A DNA stretch of 64,000 nt from Ilyonectria destructans (taxonomy: Eukaryota; Ascomycota; Sordariomycetes; Hypocreales; Nectriaceae). The notes under the pieces were generated by a model. The model was not told the origin of the DNA. It saw nothing but the letters and a program-made list of their open reading frames with translations, and made no database searches. The position numbers were made by a program, and so were the translations under genes. Position 1 is the first letter of the stretch. Each line of letters begins with the position of its first letter. The DNA is taken from assembly GCA_020740775.1 (NCBI GenBank), contig JAHEWK010000003.1:2170001-2234000 (forward strand), read 5' to 3'. Positions 1 through 11,520 of this stretch are shown here, in pieces.

Positions 1-1891
1 GCATGACAGATCGCGCAGTCGGGATCCATCCTGATGAAGGGCTTTCGATATGGGTAGTCTCTAGTATACATCTTAGCAAAGGCTGGTGGCCGAGATAACA
101 TGGGTGCGACGTTGGCAGCGGATAAGACGAGGGGTCCGAAAGGATGACAAAGAATACAATATGAAGTACAAGGGGGGGTCAAGTCATGACATCGACGTAA
201 AGGTCGATTGGGAATCTCCCTCTGACCCCGCTGACGAGTTTCATGAGGCAAAAAATGAAGCAAGGCAGGCAAGGAGACGGAGAGTGTGGACGACGAAGGC
301 CGGGGACGGGGGTCGGGGAGGGGGACAGACCAAAGAGCAACTGACCTGGTTAAGAAGACTGGCTGGTGGCAGACTGGCTCGGACGTGGCGGTAAGGAGAT
401 AACGACACCAGAGGGGAAAGTGGTATGGTATGTCCGTCGTAGGCCAGCAGACAGGCAAGAGAGCAGCTGTTTCGCTGGGGCCAGTATGTATCCTGCAAGC
501 ACCAGCAGCTCTCGGGGCTTGAGCTGGAAGGGAGGAGAAACTGAGGAGCGAGATGGAAGAAGTCGCGTGGGGAACTGAGGGAAGCTATGTGGAGAGATCG
601 AATGAGGAGGGCTGGTCCACGTCCTCTGTCGTGGCTCGAATGCGGGACCACGGAGCGTATGCAGGCTGGCCCAATGGTCTTGAGCTGACCCAAGGGAGGG
701 GGCGTCTGGGGGCGAACGGTCGTTGGGCGATGCGGCTACTCAGGTGCTGTTCTGGTAGTAGTGGATGGTAACGAGCAGTAGTAGCAACGAGAGGGTGGGA
801 TGGTGGGATGGAACGTGGACAAGAGGAATTGGGGCGAGGAGACGGACTCGGTGAGATGGAGCGTCGTCGGTCGCTGAGGGCCGGTGCGAGCGGGACGGGA
901 ATGGATACTCGAGCCGAGTGTATTAGACAGGTGAACCCAGCAAAAGGAAGAAAGTTGGCTGGGTCCAGAACTAAGAACCCAAAGAAAATGAGGAGCCGCT
1001 TGGGGCCAAAAGGTGGTGAGGACCCAGAGCAAATTGCCGAACGTCTTACTTGGGCGAATGAAGACGAGCATATCCGTACGGTGGCGGGTGAACCCCAGCA
1101 GGCCAACGAGGGACGGCACCGGAAGGGAGACGGAGGTGTGAGGGAAACCCTGCGGGCAGCCGATTCACCGCATTTTGGCATCAGCGGGCCTTCTCCCAGT
1201 TTCCAGCGGCCTCTCCAGCACTGGCTGGAGGCTGGTCGAATGGCAATGCCCACGGTCCATGGGCCGTTCTGGGCGGGGTGCAGATGCCGACAGGTGAGGC
1301 GAGACGAACGGGCAGTAAGGACAAACACGCCATTGATTGGCACAACGGAGGACGACTCGAAGTGAATGGTGTATGAATGGCCGACGGTATGCAAACAAAT
1401 TGACTAAGATAGGTAACGTATGCGAAAACGTATCCAGTACGAGGTACGACAGACGAACGACGGGCGAGGACGATGAGTGAGTATCTCGCGGCAAAGACTA
1501 GGTATAGAGGACGGCCACCGGCAGTGAAGCAGAGTTGTCCCTAGTTAGTAGGCGCGAAACTCTGAATCCATGGAGGTGAGGGGCTGAGACCGAAGAAGCA
1601 TAGTGTCGCGTGGGAGACGAGCGGGAGTGCGCGATGATGACGAGAAGCGACATTGTCGGCTTGCATGATGGTGATGTGAAGGAGGAAGAAAACATCCGGC
1701 AACAGTAGCTACGAAGTCAGATGCAGGTCACAGCCTCCTCCATTCCTTCATTCCCTCCCATGGACGTGCACCTAATCAGGTGCGTTCCTCAGGCGTGGCT
1801 AAGTAAGGCGTTGTTGCCTGCTGTCGTGGATGCTCTTTCCCTTCCAGGGCATATTCCTGGTGGTGGGCGGAGCTTTCGCGGGAAAACGTCC
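1..1891. other. intergenic, no supported gene
   Basis: I see no supported gene here. Open frames on both strands overlap each other, lack recognisable domains and have no consistent splice structure. The + strand is purine-rich (AGG/GGA runs) over roughly 100-1300. The right end is the promoter side of the MTG2 gene. Confidence 0.6.
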
Positions 1892-1901
1892 TTATCTTAT
1901 C
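1892..1901 (+). promoter_or_regulatory. double-GATA element upstream of MTG2
   Basis: The sequence TTATCTTATC lies about 150 bp upstream of the MTG2 start codon. It holds the 9-base core TATCTTATC (GATAAGATA on the other strand), which also occurs upstream of DBP7, ESF2 and the unknown gene at 25723-26330. A role in transcription is inferred from recurrence and position only. Confidence 0.45.
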
Positions 1902-2049
1902 AGGCCCGCCGCCTCCAGCTCTTCTGGAAATTTTGAGCTGGTCCAGGTTGCATGAGAGCTTCAATGTGTGATTGAGCAATTGCTTGCACATCACATCTTC
2001 AACTTTCCTCAATTCCTCGAGCCCGAGCAGGGCCACCTCCATAGACATT

Positions 2050-3786
2050 ATGGCTCCCCGGTGTCCCAATGCCTCGCCCACGCTTCTCCCGTTCCTCTAT
2101 CCCTCACTCGTCTCCCAGCGCTGCGTCTTCAACGCCATTGCTACTACTGCGGCCCTCCGAAGACGATACAGCTCGACCGTCAACGATCTTCCAGAATCGC
2201 GCCTAAATCCAGCCCCCGATGACTACGCAGCACCGACCTTCGCCGACAAAGCCCAGCTAACACTCTATGCTGGTCGCGGTGGCAACGGTTGCATCTCCTT
2301 CCTGCGCGAGGCCTACCTCGCCGAGGGACCACCCAATGGCGGCGATGGAGGCCATGGAGGCAACGTCTACATCCAAGCTGCCCACGGTGAAACGTCCCTC
2401 CACAAGCTGGCTCGAAAGCGATTCGCCCATGCTGGTCGCGGCAAGCACGGCCAAGGAAGCGCAAAGAGTGGTACTCGAGGAGACGATATCATCATCACCG
2501 TGCCAGTAGGAACTGTGGTGCGCGAGTTGGATCGCGAAGATCCCGTCGCAGATGAAGCCATAAACATGCGCATCTGGCGCGCGCAGCAGAAGCTTCTGAA
2601 GCAAGAGAAGCGCTTAGCAGATCTAGAAAGGCAGAGGTTTGCAAGGGAAGAGGGCATCGAAGATCCGGAGGATGAAAGACTCCAGGAGAAGGAGAGAGAG
2701 GAAGAGGAGGATGAAGAGGATGGAGACCCAGAACGGCACAAGTGGCTACTATACCCCGGGTTGTCAAAAACTGATGTCAAGGAGACGGTCTTCCCTCGTC
2801 TTCCCAAGCGCCATCGCATTTTCAAGCAGCCTCCGCCTACGATCCATCTCGATCTATCCCGCCCGACTCCTAACCCTATTCTGCTTGCAGCTGGTGGCAT
2901 CGGCGGCCTGGGGAACCCTCACTTCACTTCCCGAGAGCACCCCCGGCCTATGTTTGCGACCAAAGGCGAGGATGCGGTAACCATGAACATCGAGCTCGAG
3001 CTCAAACTTCTTGCCGACGTCGGTCTCGTCGGTTTACCCAATGCTGGCAAGAGCACGCTCCTCCGCGCCCTCACCAACAGCCGTGCTCGAGTCGGCAACT
3101 GGGCATTTACCACCTTGCAGCCCAATATCGGCACGGTTGTCCTCGACAAATACTCTGGCCGCCCGACAATCAAGAGTTACCGCCGCTATCCTGCGCAGAT
3201 GGGCTTGCCTGAGGCTGTTGACACCGAGCCGCGCACCCGCTTCTCCGTTGCCGACATTCCCGGCCTGATTGAGGGTGCTCACCTTGACCGGGGGCTAGGT
3301 ATCGCTTTCCTGCGCCACGTCGAGCGTGCAGGTGTCCTCGCTTTTGTCATCGATCTAGGTGCCGGAAATGCAGTCAAAGCCCTCGGCGCCCTATGGCGTG
3401 AGGTTGGTCTGTACGCCCAGATGCGTGACGAGGAGGAACAAGACCGTGAGGTTGATACCCGCATCGACTGGGATATGACGGGCGGACCTGTCAATTTGAC
3501 CGATGACTTCAATGCAGCATCGCAACCACCTGCTGAGTTGCCCGGCATCCAGATCGCTGGCAAGCCCTGGTTCGTCGTCGCGACCAAGGCTGACCTGCCC
3601 GAGACACAGGAAAACTTCAAAGAGCTCAAGGACTATCTGGACAGTGTAACGAAGGGAGAGAAACCGCACCCAAGCGGGGCAAAAAACGCCTGGACCAAAG
3701 ACTGTGCCGCCATCCCAGTGAGTGCCATTAACGGCCAGGGTGTGGACAGGATCGTCCACTGGACCGTCGGCCTGCTGGACGAGTAA
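2050..3786 (+). CDS. MTG2: mitochondrial Obg-family GTPase
   Basis: This is an Obg/CgtA-type GTPase of the MTG2 group, which assists large-subunit assembly of the mitochondrial ribosome. The reading frame is a single exon of 578 residues from the ATG at 2050. That start gives an Arg/Ala/Ser-rich N-terminus without acids, like a mitochondrial presequence; an in-frame start at 1972 would add 26 unlikely residues. The glycine-rich Obg fold follows (GGDGGHGGNVYI). It is interrupted by a charged Glu/Asp/Arg insertion at about residues 171-240. The G domain has G1 GLPNAGKST (about 328), G3 DIPG (about 402), G4 TKAD (about 512; the canonical motif is NKxD) and G5 SAING (about 558). It converges with TRM4, 435 bp downstream. 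The Thr in G4 and the acidic insert are the odd points. Family assignment is firm. Confidence 0.93.
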   Translation: MAPRCPNASPTLLPFLYPSLVSQRCVFNAIATTAALRRRYSSTVNDLPESRLNPAPDDYAAPTFADKAQLTLYAGRGGNGCISFLREAYLAEGPPNGGDGGHGGNVYIQAAHGETSLHKLARKRFAHAGRGKHGQGSAKSGTRGDDIIITVPVGTVVRELDREDPVADEAINMRIWRAQQKLLKQEKRLADLERQRFAREEGIEDPEDERLQEKEREEEEDEEDGDPERHKWLLYPGLSKTDVKETVFPRLPKRHRIFKQPPPTIHLDLSRPTPNPILLAAGGIGGLGNPHFTSREHPRPMFATKGEDAVTMNIELELKLLADVGLVGLPNAGKSTLLRALTNSRARVGNWAFTTLQPNIGTVVLDKYSGRPTIKSYRRYPAQMGLPEAVDTEPRTRFSVADIPGLIEGAHLDRGLGIAFLRHVERAGVLAFVIDLGAGNAVKALGALWREVGLYAQMRDEEEQDREVDTRIDWDMTGGPVNLTDDFNAASQPPAELPGIQIAGKPWFVVATKADLPETQENFKELKDYLDSVTKGEKPHPSGAKNAWTKDCAAIPVSAINGQGVDRIVHWTVGLLDE

Positions 3787-4221
3787 ACGTCGTTTCAAAA
3801 GTCGTGTATTATACCAACATCACTTGTATCATATCATGGAACAGATGCCTATTCGCAGAAAGGAAATGACAACATTGTACCATAATGAACTCCACCAAAT
3901 CCAGAATATAAAATACTCACATGTCGCTCACACTTGCAATCGTCGAAGTCAATGTCGCTCTCAACAACCGAATCCAACCTATGACCCATAGGAACGACAC
4001 TCCCCTTCAACTCCGAACTTCAACATAAATCATATGTTATCCTAGATCTCTGAATAACATAAATTACTTAGAGTTTTTCAAGAGTGATGACAGCAATACC
4101 ATATTCGCGGATATCACATAGGCAACAAGTAGTGCAAAGATATCTATAAATCTTTTATCCTAATTCAAATACTGAACACCAAGGAAACGACGGTTAGCAA
4201 ATACTTGTACATCCCGCTTAA
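3787..4221. other. 3' spacer between convergent MTG2 and TRM4
   Basis: An AT-rich spacer between two convergent genes. It probably holds both 3' UTRs and polyadenylation signals. No gene is seen. Confidence 0.6.
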
Positions 4222-6900
4222 TCATGCATTTTCCGCGGGATTTTCTTCAACCTGAGCCTCGGCCGTTTCCTCGACCTTTTCCTCGGCCTTCACCTCGGTC
4301 TCGTTGGCTCCGTTGGCCTCCACATCGGCATCGGCGCCCTTGGCCTCCTTGTCCTCAGCAGTCTTCTCCTGGTTCATCTGCTTGTGCAGGCTGATGTTGA
4401 TGAGGGGGGAGGTGTCGTTAAAGATACGCAGCAACATGGCGGCACGGTCCTCCTTGGGAAGCATGAGGTTGAGCGAGTGGATGCTCTTCCAAAGAGGCAG
4501 GGCCATAGGCTCGTTGAAGTCCGGATCGGTGCCGTCAGGCTCAACGCGCAAGACCGTACAGCCCATGCCGATATCGCGGACGCGCTCGCCAATCTCGTCA
4601 AAACGCTCCCAGTCGTTTCCGGAGATGCGGGGGAACATCTCGATGAGGAGCTTATGGAAAGTCTCCTTGTTACGGAGGTGGATGACGCGGGGCTCGCCAA
4701 CGTAACCCTGGAGGATCGGCATACCCTCGGACTGGATGCGCCAGCGACAAACCTCGGCGGAGGGGGCATCCTGCTTCATGTACATGCGAACGCCGCCGTG
4801 GATGAACTTGATGCCTCGGCCCTCGTTCTCCCGGAGGATGTCGCGCAGAAGGGCGCTGGTGTAGTATATGGCCTTGGCAGGCTCGCCCATCTCGTTGCGG
4901 ACCATGTATCGATCATCGGGGAATCGGGTCGAGATATGGTAGAACTCCTTGATGTTCTGGATGATGGGGTGAGAGGGTGAGAGGTACTTGAAGGGCTCCT
5001 CGACGAGACCGTTTCGCCGGGGCTTGCCACCGTCCTGCTTAGGCTCAGCAACGGGAGTCGCGGTAGCAGGCTCTACAGTAGTAGGCTCCACAGCAGCAGG
5101 CTCCGCGGCCGTAGGCTCGGACTCGGTCTTAGCCTTCTTCGCAGGCTGCTCCTCGCTCTCTTCCTCCAAAGGCCTCTTATTGCCGTTGGTAGGTTCCTCA
5201 GCCATAGTGACATCCTCCTCCTTAGTCTCGGCGGCGGCAGGAGTGGCCTCGGCCTCTGTCTCGGGCTTTTCGGTGGTCTCTGTCTCGGACTTCTCCGCAG
5301 ACGGTGCCTCCTCCTCAGAGTTGGCCTTGGCAGCAGCGGGCTTGCGCTCCTTCTCGTTCTTCGCCTTGAAATCGGTCTTCTTCTGGAGCACAGTGATGAA
5401 GAAGGCACCAGTATCTTGCATGTGGGGGTAGACTCGCATACAACGCTCCAGGGGCAGGTCGGCGCACTCAGCACCCTCGAGTCTGGGGAACATAGTCTCC
5501 ACAACTCTTCCAGGAGGCACTCCCTCGGTGTGCTCGTTGGCGAAATCCTCAACTTCCTTCCATGAGTTCCAGATCTTAGCAGACTTGTCCATGATGTTCC
5601 ACGACTTCATGCCAGGGTATCGCTTCAAGGCGACCAATTCGTTGCTGCAATCAACGATTTCGACATTGTCAGGGCCGCCGCATCGCTCAATGGCGGACAC
5701 GATGACTGCTTCGTTCTCGACAGGGTTCATGCTGCAGGTGGAAAAGACGACTCGACCACCAACCTTGAGCAGCTGGAGAGCTCGCACCAGAATTCGGATC
5801 TGGGTGGTGTGCAGGCCAAGCGCACTACCCGGCTGCCAGTCCTTCCAAAGGTTTGCATTCTTTCGGATAGTTCCGTCACCAGAGCAGGGCACATCCGCCA
5901 GGATTCTGTCGAACTTCAGGTACTTCGCCTTGGTGGAGTTGGGGTCGGAAGGAAGCTTGATTGAGGGGAACTGGGTGGCGTCATGGTTGGTGACGATGAG
6001 GTTGGGGGACGAGAGTCGCTTCAGTTGATGGACCAACATGTGGCCTCGCTTGTAGTCGGAGTCGTTGGCGATGAGCAGGCCAGTAGCTCGTCCGGCGTCG
6101 GTCGGGTCGGCTTCGAGATCTGCGTCAATTTCGTCCTGTGTCTCCCTGCCGAGGTCGAGGCCATCCTCCTCCGCAAAGGCGCGCAGGGTCTTGCGGACTC
6201 GCGCTTCCTCGCCCACATGGATCATCTCCAGGAGCTGCGCAGCCTTGCTTCCAGGAGCAGCGCACATGTCCAGGACAGTCATGCCAGGGCGAAGATCCAT
6301 CAGCAGAGGAGGAATCATGCTGACGACTTCCTGGCGACTAATGTTTCCGACGCTCGTCTCGGAGACCAGGAACTTCTGGAAGGCGGCGAAGGGAGGGAAC
6401 TTGCGGATGACGTTCTTCGGGGTCGTCATCCACCAAGCGAGCTCATCGGGGTACCAAGGAAGGGCCAGAGGTGGCGCGACGGGGCTGCCATCTTGGTGTT
6501 CGATCTTGACAATTTTCGGGATGTATCTGTCCTTGAGGAGTCTCTTGACCCTGAGCGCATGGCTGGCGCAAGCGGGTTAGCATATGTCTTCTCCAGCCTC
6601 GAAGGTGCAACATACCCCTTGGAGCCGCAGAACCGGAAGCTGTTCGGAAGCTCGCGCTTCAAAGCGTCCCAGTAGGCCGTCTTTTCTTCCTCGGGCAACG
6701 CTAGGAGGGTGTCATAAAAGCGCTGCAGCTTCTCGTTTTCCTTAGGGACAGCAGGATAGTCCCTGAAGGAACCCCGAGACTGGCCACCACCTCGGCCGCC
6801 GCCGCCTCCTCGTCGGTTCTTGCCCTATACATAGTCCGTTAGCCAGGCGTGATTTGTACGGAATTGGGGCGGTACGTACGCGGAAGTTCTTCTTGCCCAT
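4222..6900 (-). CDS. TRM4: tRNA (cytosine-5) methyltransferase, NSUN2/Trm4 type
   Basis: This enzyme transfers methyl from S-adenosylmethionine to C5 of cytosines in tRNAs, mainly in the nucleus. Three exons join cleanly: 6900-6880, 6824-6616 and 6562-4222, giving 856 residues. The first exon encodes only MGKKNFR and is followed by an RG/GGGRGG-rich stretch. The SAM-binding motif is DMCAAPGSKAAQ. The two family cysteines are present in PCSGDG (motif IV, product release) and in FSTCSMNP (motif VI, nucleophile). A low-complexity Glu/Ala/Thr/Pro linker with repeated VEP units, and basic clusters (NKRPLEEE, PAKKAKTE) resembling a bipartite nuclear signal, separates the catalytic core from the C-terminal domain. 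The acidic tail (KVEETAEAQVEENP) is typical of fungal copies. Also called NCL1. Confidence 0.93.
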
Positions 6901-9825
6901 TGTCGCGAATGTTGTTGCGGTTAAAGAGCTTGCGACAGAAATTTCCACTGGCAGAAACATGACGCCCCGCCGCCGCATTTTAGCTCGCCAGGTTGAGCAC
7001 CCCGCGGGCGCGCTAATGCTTGTTTGGGGCAGCAGCTTCAACGCGCATGTGCTTGTCCTCCGACTACGCTGTACGAAGAAAATCGGTCGCACAGTTGGTC
7101 ACAGAATAATCTAATCATTTCTTGTTTTGGGTCTGATACTTATCAATTGAGATGACCCTTCAGGGACTAAGTTAGGCTAGGGACTAATAAATGTGTAAAA
7201 AGGTGAATAGCTTGGTATTTCATAGTCAAATTCATTGGTAGAGGTCAACTATCTTAAGTGCTTGGATTCGACACGACCAGATGGCCAGCGTCAGGAAGCA
7301 CTCCTGTTTGTTTTTGAGCCATCACCCTTGCCTCAGTCCACATCAACTCCACCTCACATTCTACTCACCTTCGTGTTATTCCTACCACGAGCTTCTCGTA
7401 GTTTCTTGGCCCCGAATTTGAGTCTTCCACTCAATTCTCCAAGAGCACCAGTCACTCCAAACTCTAGACTGGACGCCTTCAGTCAACCCACAAACACAGA
7501 CAAGGGCGCACGCAACATTCTCTCTACCATAGCTCAGCCGAGCATGGCCGTCACGGGCATCAAGGTGGGATACCCGCGATACGCCGGTAACACTGAGAAA
7601 CAGCGGCAGTGGTACTACCATCCAGGGGCCTGTGGCGCGAATGGGGCCACAAGCTAAATGACCCGGAGAGACAAACGTAGAAGAGAGAGGTGCGTTGTCT
7701 GGAGCTTTCCCCGAACGCCAACACGGGGACTGCCACAGCTTTGGTCGGTAAGGCGAAAACATGCCGTGGACTCACTAGGCCTTCTTGAATATCATTTTCC
7801 CCTCGGAAAGCATCATTGAGTCGAAGATCGCAGTACTGGCGCGGGCCAGGTTTTCTCGGGCCATCACTCAACGGGAACCAAACGATGGTCCGACAACACA
7901 CCAATGCTTCCGGCTCTGCGAATCGTTCCACAGGCCCCACATACAGTTGTACAAGAGATCGAGGTAAATGTCGACCAAGCGAGGATTGGGTCACACCATG
8001 ATTCCAATCTCGAGGCACTCCCTCCTAAGACCCGAACACCCAGGAGAAGCGATCATGGTAACCAGTGCATACAGCGATTATGTCGCAGGTCCTAGTCGAG
8101 CCAAAGTTGATCTCGAGGAACCCGAAGCACTTACCCGGTACTCAGCATTGGCCTTGGCTTTCAGCATCGTTAGGATGTCGACAGATCCAGAGTTTGCAAA
8201 AAAAAAAGTTTACAGAAGAAGGTCCAATTTACGGGGTCGGAATATGTATTATAAGGGAAATTATTAAGAATGTATGGACAAGTGGTTCACCTCTCCAAAG
8301 CTTGACCTTTCAACACTCAGATGACCCACAATGTTGGAGGTACAAGTCCTTAACTTTGGGCACCTGAGGACCCGGGAGCCTAGCCCGGGGGATACCTTAG
8401 GTAGGTACATATTCCCATATGGCATAAAATACGAAAACATTCATAAATCATAATTCGCTTTATTATACGTCTGCATTGAACGCTTCATTGATTCACGTTG
8501 CTTGCATGCACCAAATATACGGCTGATGTAGGGACCCGCAGCTGCCTACCTAGTTGTGCCACAGGTCCGCAACGAATAAGCACGCCCCACCCTCGACCCA
8601 CTTTTGCCAAAAATCGCAATCACTCCCTCACGTGCTCGCCCCCTTCCGCAGGTATATAATCTCCCTGTGCCCTCCGCTCTTTGGACTTTTCTTCCTTTCT
8701 TCTTCATACTTACCTTGTTCCGAACTCCCTCGCTCATGAATTGGGGGGTTCAACTTGGAAGGCCTGCATTGCACATCGCGGTGTCGTTCCAGGCTCCATT
8801 GTCCTTCGGGGCCATGGGGGGCGCAATTTTTGATTTATCACACATTTTCATTGTGGTGCTCAGCTTTATGTTGGGCCACGAAGAAGATGCTCCCGTAATT
8901 TACGTGTGCGTGCTCGAAAGGAAGGCCGTATGCGATGAGAACGCCGTGCCAGTGAATCGTCGCAATGAAAGTTCAGCCTTAGGAGTCGCTATGGTCTGCG
9001 CGCGTAGCAAGAAACTGGCCCGCTGTCGGATGAGAGGTACTGCAACCCTCATCGACTAAGAGCGCACAGGCCACGACGAAGTACGAGTTAGAACCTTGGT
9101 AACTAGACACTTTGAGAGACCATAAGCCTCAGAAGTTTGTGATGCTAAAAGCCGCTCAACTCCAGCGCGTTGAGAGTTTGAAAGAGAGTTAGCTGTTCCT
9201 CGGCCCAGTCGGTGGCAAGTAAGACTCGTCCCTTGAGCTCTCAAGCGCACCACTTCCCTAGTCATTCATAACAGATGCGCCATCCTCAACGTCCATGGGG
9301 GTGTTTGGGTGTCACTGCCCAGCGCATGTTCTGTCAGGGAGCCTAGATGACTTGGTGCCAGTGAACCTTGATGATACTTCAGAGGTCGGAGTTTCCTGAA
9401 TCGTCCTTGTTCCGAAGAGTGCCTGTAGGAGGCACTTGATAGATCAGTCGTGTTTTTGTGAGGAGTAGAAATGCCCTTCCTTCATTACCTCCTGGTATTG
9501 TGAGCATCGACTATTGGAGCAGGACGACTTGAATTGTCACTCAACGTTAGCCTACAAGTGGGTTATGCCATTATAATTGGCCACTGAAGCTGATAAAAAA
9601 TGATGCCGTCTGGGAGTGGTCAATTGCCTATTGAGACAAACTCCAGGGAAGCGCAATGGTATCAATCCACCGCAAACATCAGCGTAACGAATTGGTCCTT
9701 GTCGTCGTGATTATTTATTTGTAATTAGAAACACCATCCAGAAATTCGATTGAGGAAAGGGCTAAACAGAAGCGCATGCATCAAAGCTCCAGTCATTCCT
9801 TCTAACTCCCGCCATGTCAGAGATG
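6901..9825. other. gene-poor region
   Basis: About 2.9 kb with no supported gene. A short AT-rich stretch lies at about 7100-7230, and an A9 run near 8200. Frames of 100-152 codons at 7235-7657, 7560-8018 and 8604-9059 show no recognised domain or splice logic and overlap on opposite strands. A TACCTTAGGTA palindrome lies at 8393-8403. Confidence 0.5.
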
Positions 9826-11520
9826 CTACCTACCTCGAGGAGGGTAGAGGCTCAGGTGATCTGCTGCCCCGTCCTCACGCCCACAAGAGACTCGACCGTA
9901 GGTCCACCAACATATGAACACAACGATCGTCAAAAGCAAAGATGTACCAACGTATACCTGCCAGTTTTTGTCGCCCTCGAGTTTAAACAGGTTTGTCGTC
10001 CACAGTGTCTGCGCTAATATCAGCTATGATACTTCGCATCTGCTTCAGTCACCAGCAATAGTGGGGAACGAGGTGAAAGCATTTTGAGACATACTGCGAC
10101 CAGGGTGGAGGGAAGGAACAATAACGTCAAGATGGCGATGCCCTTTACTGTTTGGCTATCGCGTGCTGTGAGTGCTGCGATAGCCAGGTTGGTTTTGCTG
10201 TCCTTCTGAGCGATAAGTTGATACGACTGGTCAAACGGTGAGCTTTATCGTCGGGCTAAGAAGGATTAGAAAAAGACATACCACATTGATGTTCTGTGTT
10301 AGTCTATTGCTCAGCTCCGCTATCCTGTCCGCCACGAAGTCGCATCGTACAAGGGTTGAATCGAACGACTCCAACAGGCTAGAGTAATGGCGCATCGATA
10401 GTTTGCTGTACCCAAGATCCTGTCGCCTTTTTTCCATCTCGATAAGGACTTCGGAACAGAATTTCCCAAACTTTACTGCAAATAACATAACTGTCTGGCC
10501 ATGACATACCTCTACATGGGTTGAGTGAATTTGGTTGAGGAGGAAATCGGCCTTAGACAGGGCCTTGAAGCGCTCGGCATCCATTTCCCGTATTTTCCAT
10601 TGCGAACGAGAGGTATTGGTCACAGTCTCGACTTCTACAACTTCCCTCCAGAGTTTCGTGAACCAACCAATCCACTTGTGATATCGGCTTTCGTAGACAA
10701 ACGAAAGCAGGTAGAGCGGATGTATTTTGAGGAGGTCGGTATTGGTTGCACAATATGATCGCATCGATTGAATGTCCCTGACATCATTGCAGATAAAAAA
10801 CATGAAACAATTTCGAGTAGCCAACTGAACCCGGATGGTACCGACCACGCAATTGCTGTTTCTTGGGCAGCGAAAAACAAGAGCTACCACTCCGAAAATT
10901 GGTCAGTGACTTTGCCAAGAGTCAACACCAAGCGAGAAATTGGACACAAACTCATATATGTAGGCATCTCATTATCGTCATCATATTGAAGGTAAGAATG
11001 GACATAGGGTGCGAGAGTGGTGAGAAACTTTTGTGTGGTTGCGCTTCCGAATCCTGTTACCTCTATGAGGTATTGCAGAGTATCGCGTCGGATTTGGAAA
11101 GTAGCTGGCGCAGACCTCCCGTGAAGAACTTCTCCGAGAACTGTGCTGTGAGACGTCAGGAAACGGATCTACGAAACCGATATGAAGAGATTGGCTGACA
11201 CAAGGACCAGATTTGGTATGGGAGTTGCTATTTTTGTTCCCTTGGGGTCGCTTTCCCAGAAAGATTCCTGTGGTCGAAATCAGAACGAGTCCCTTCCATT
11301 GTTATACCACAATTTCCATTGCGAAACAACATACGTAGTGTGCGAGCTTTGCCCTTAAGGCGGCGTTGTCCAGGATGTCGTCTTGCCTCCCAGGAACGTT
11401 CATATCCCAGAGCTGGGCCTTCGTATTGGTTGTAAAAATTGCTTCTGACTGGAAATTGAATTGCTCCGCCAATGCAGCTACGGGCAATTCATGGTTCAAG
11501 AGTCGACTTCGGAGGCCCAT
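9826..11520 (-). CDS. CorA-like fungal membrane protein
   Basis: This resembles the large filamentous-fungal family of CorA-like (Mg2+ transporter superfamily) proteins; transport is not established for such members. The last three exons are confident: about 10889-10282, 10226-10095 and 10008-9826. They encode the conserved HPLYLLSFVYESRYHKW segment, a VEVCHGQTVM helix and SYQLIAQKDSKTN. A first membrane segment follows (GIAILTLLFLPSTLVA), then a second (WQVYVGTSLLLTIVVFICWW). Upstream, 11520-11335, 11267-11200 and 11145-10952 can be spliced in frame for 456 residues in total. Two of those junctions use weak donors. Alternatively, TAG codons in the upstream frames (about 11175 and 10886) and the frame change near 10890 mean the 5' half is decaying. 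A family-like fragment (RALERRYKQALVW) at about 11800-11870 suggests a lost or unresolved N-terminal exon. The CorA GxN signature is not seen. Confidence 0.6.

Noticed and set aside
585..1394. 269-codon minus-strand frame
   Set aside because: Arg/Ser/Pro-rich, overlaps an equally open + frame, no domain or splice support; looks like random GC-rich translation.
7235..7657. 140-codon + frame with hydrophobic stretch
   Set aside because: No signal peptide at the N-terminus and no conserved motif; the hydrophobic run is short and interrupted.
8604..9059. 151-codon + frame with two hydrophobic stretches
   Set aside because: Could be a membrane protein, but start, composition and context give no support.
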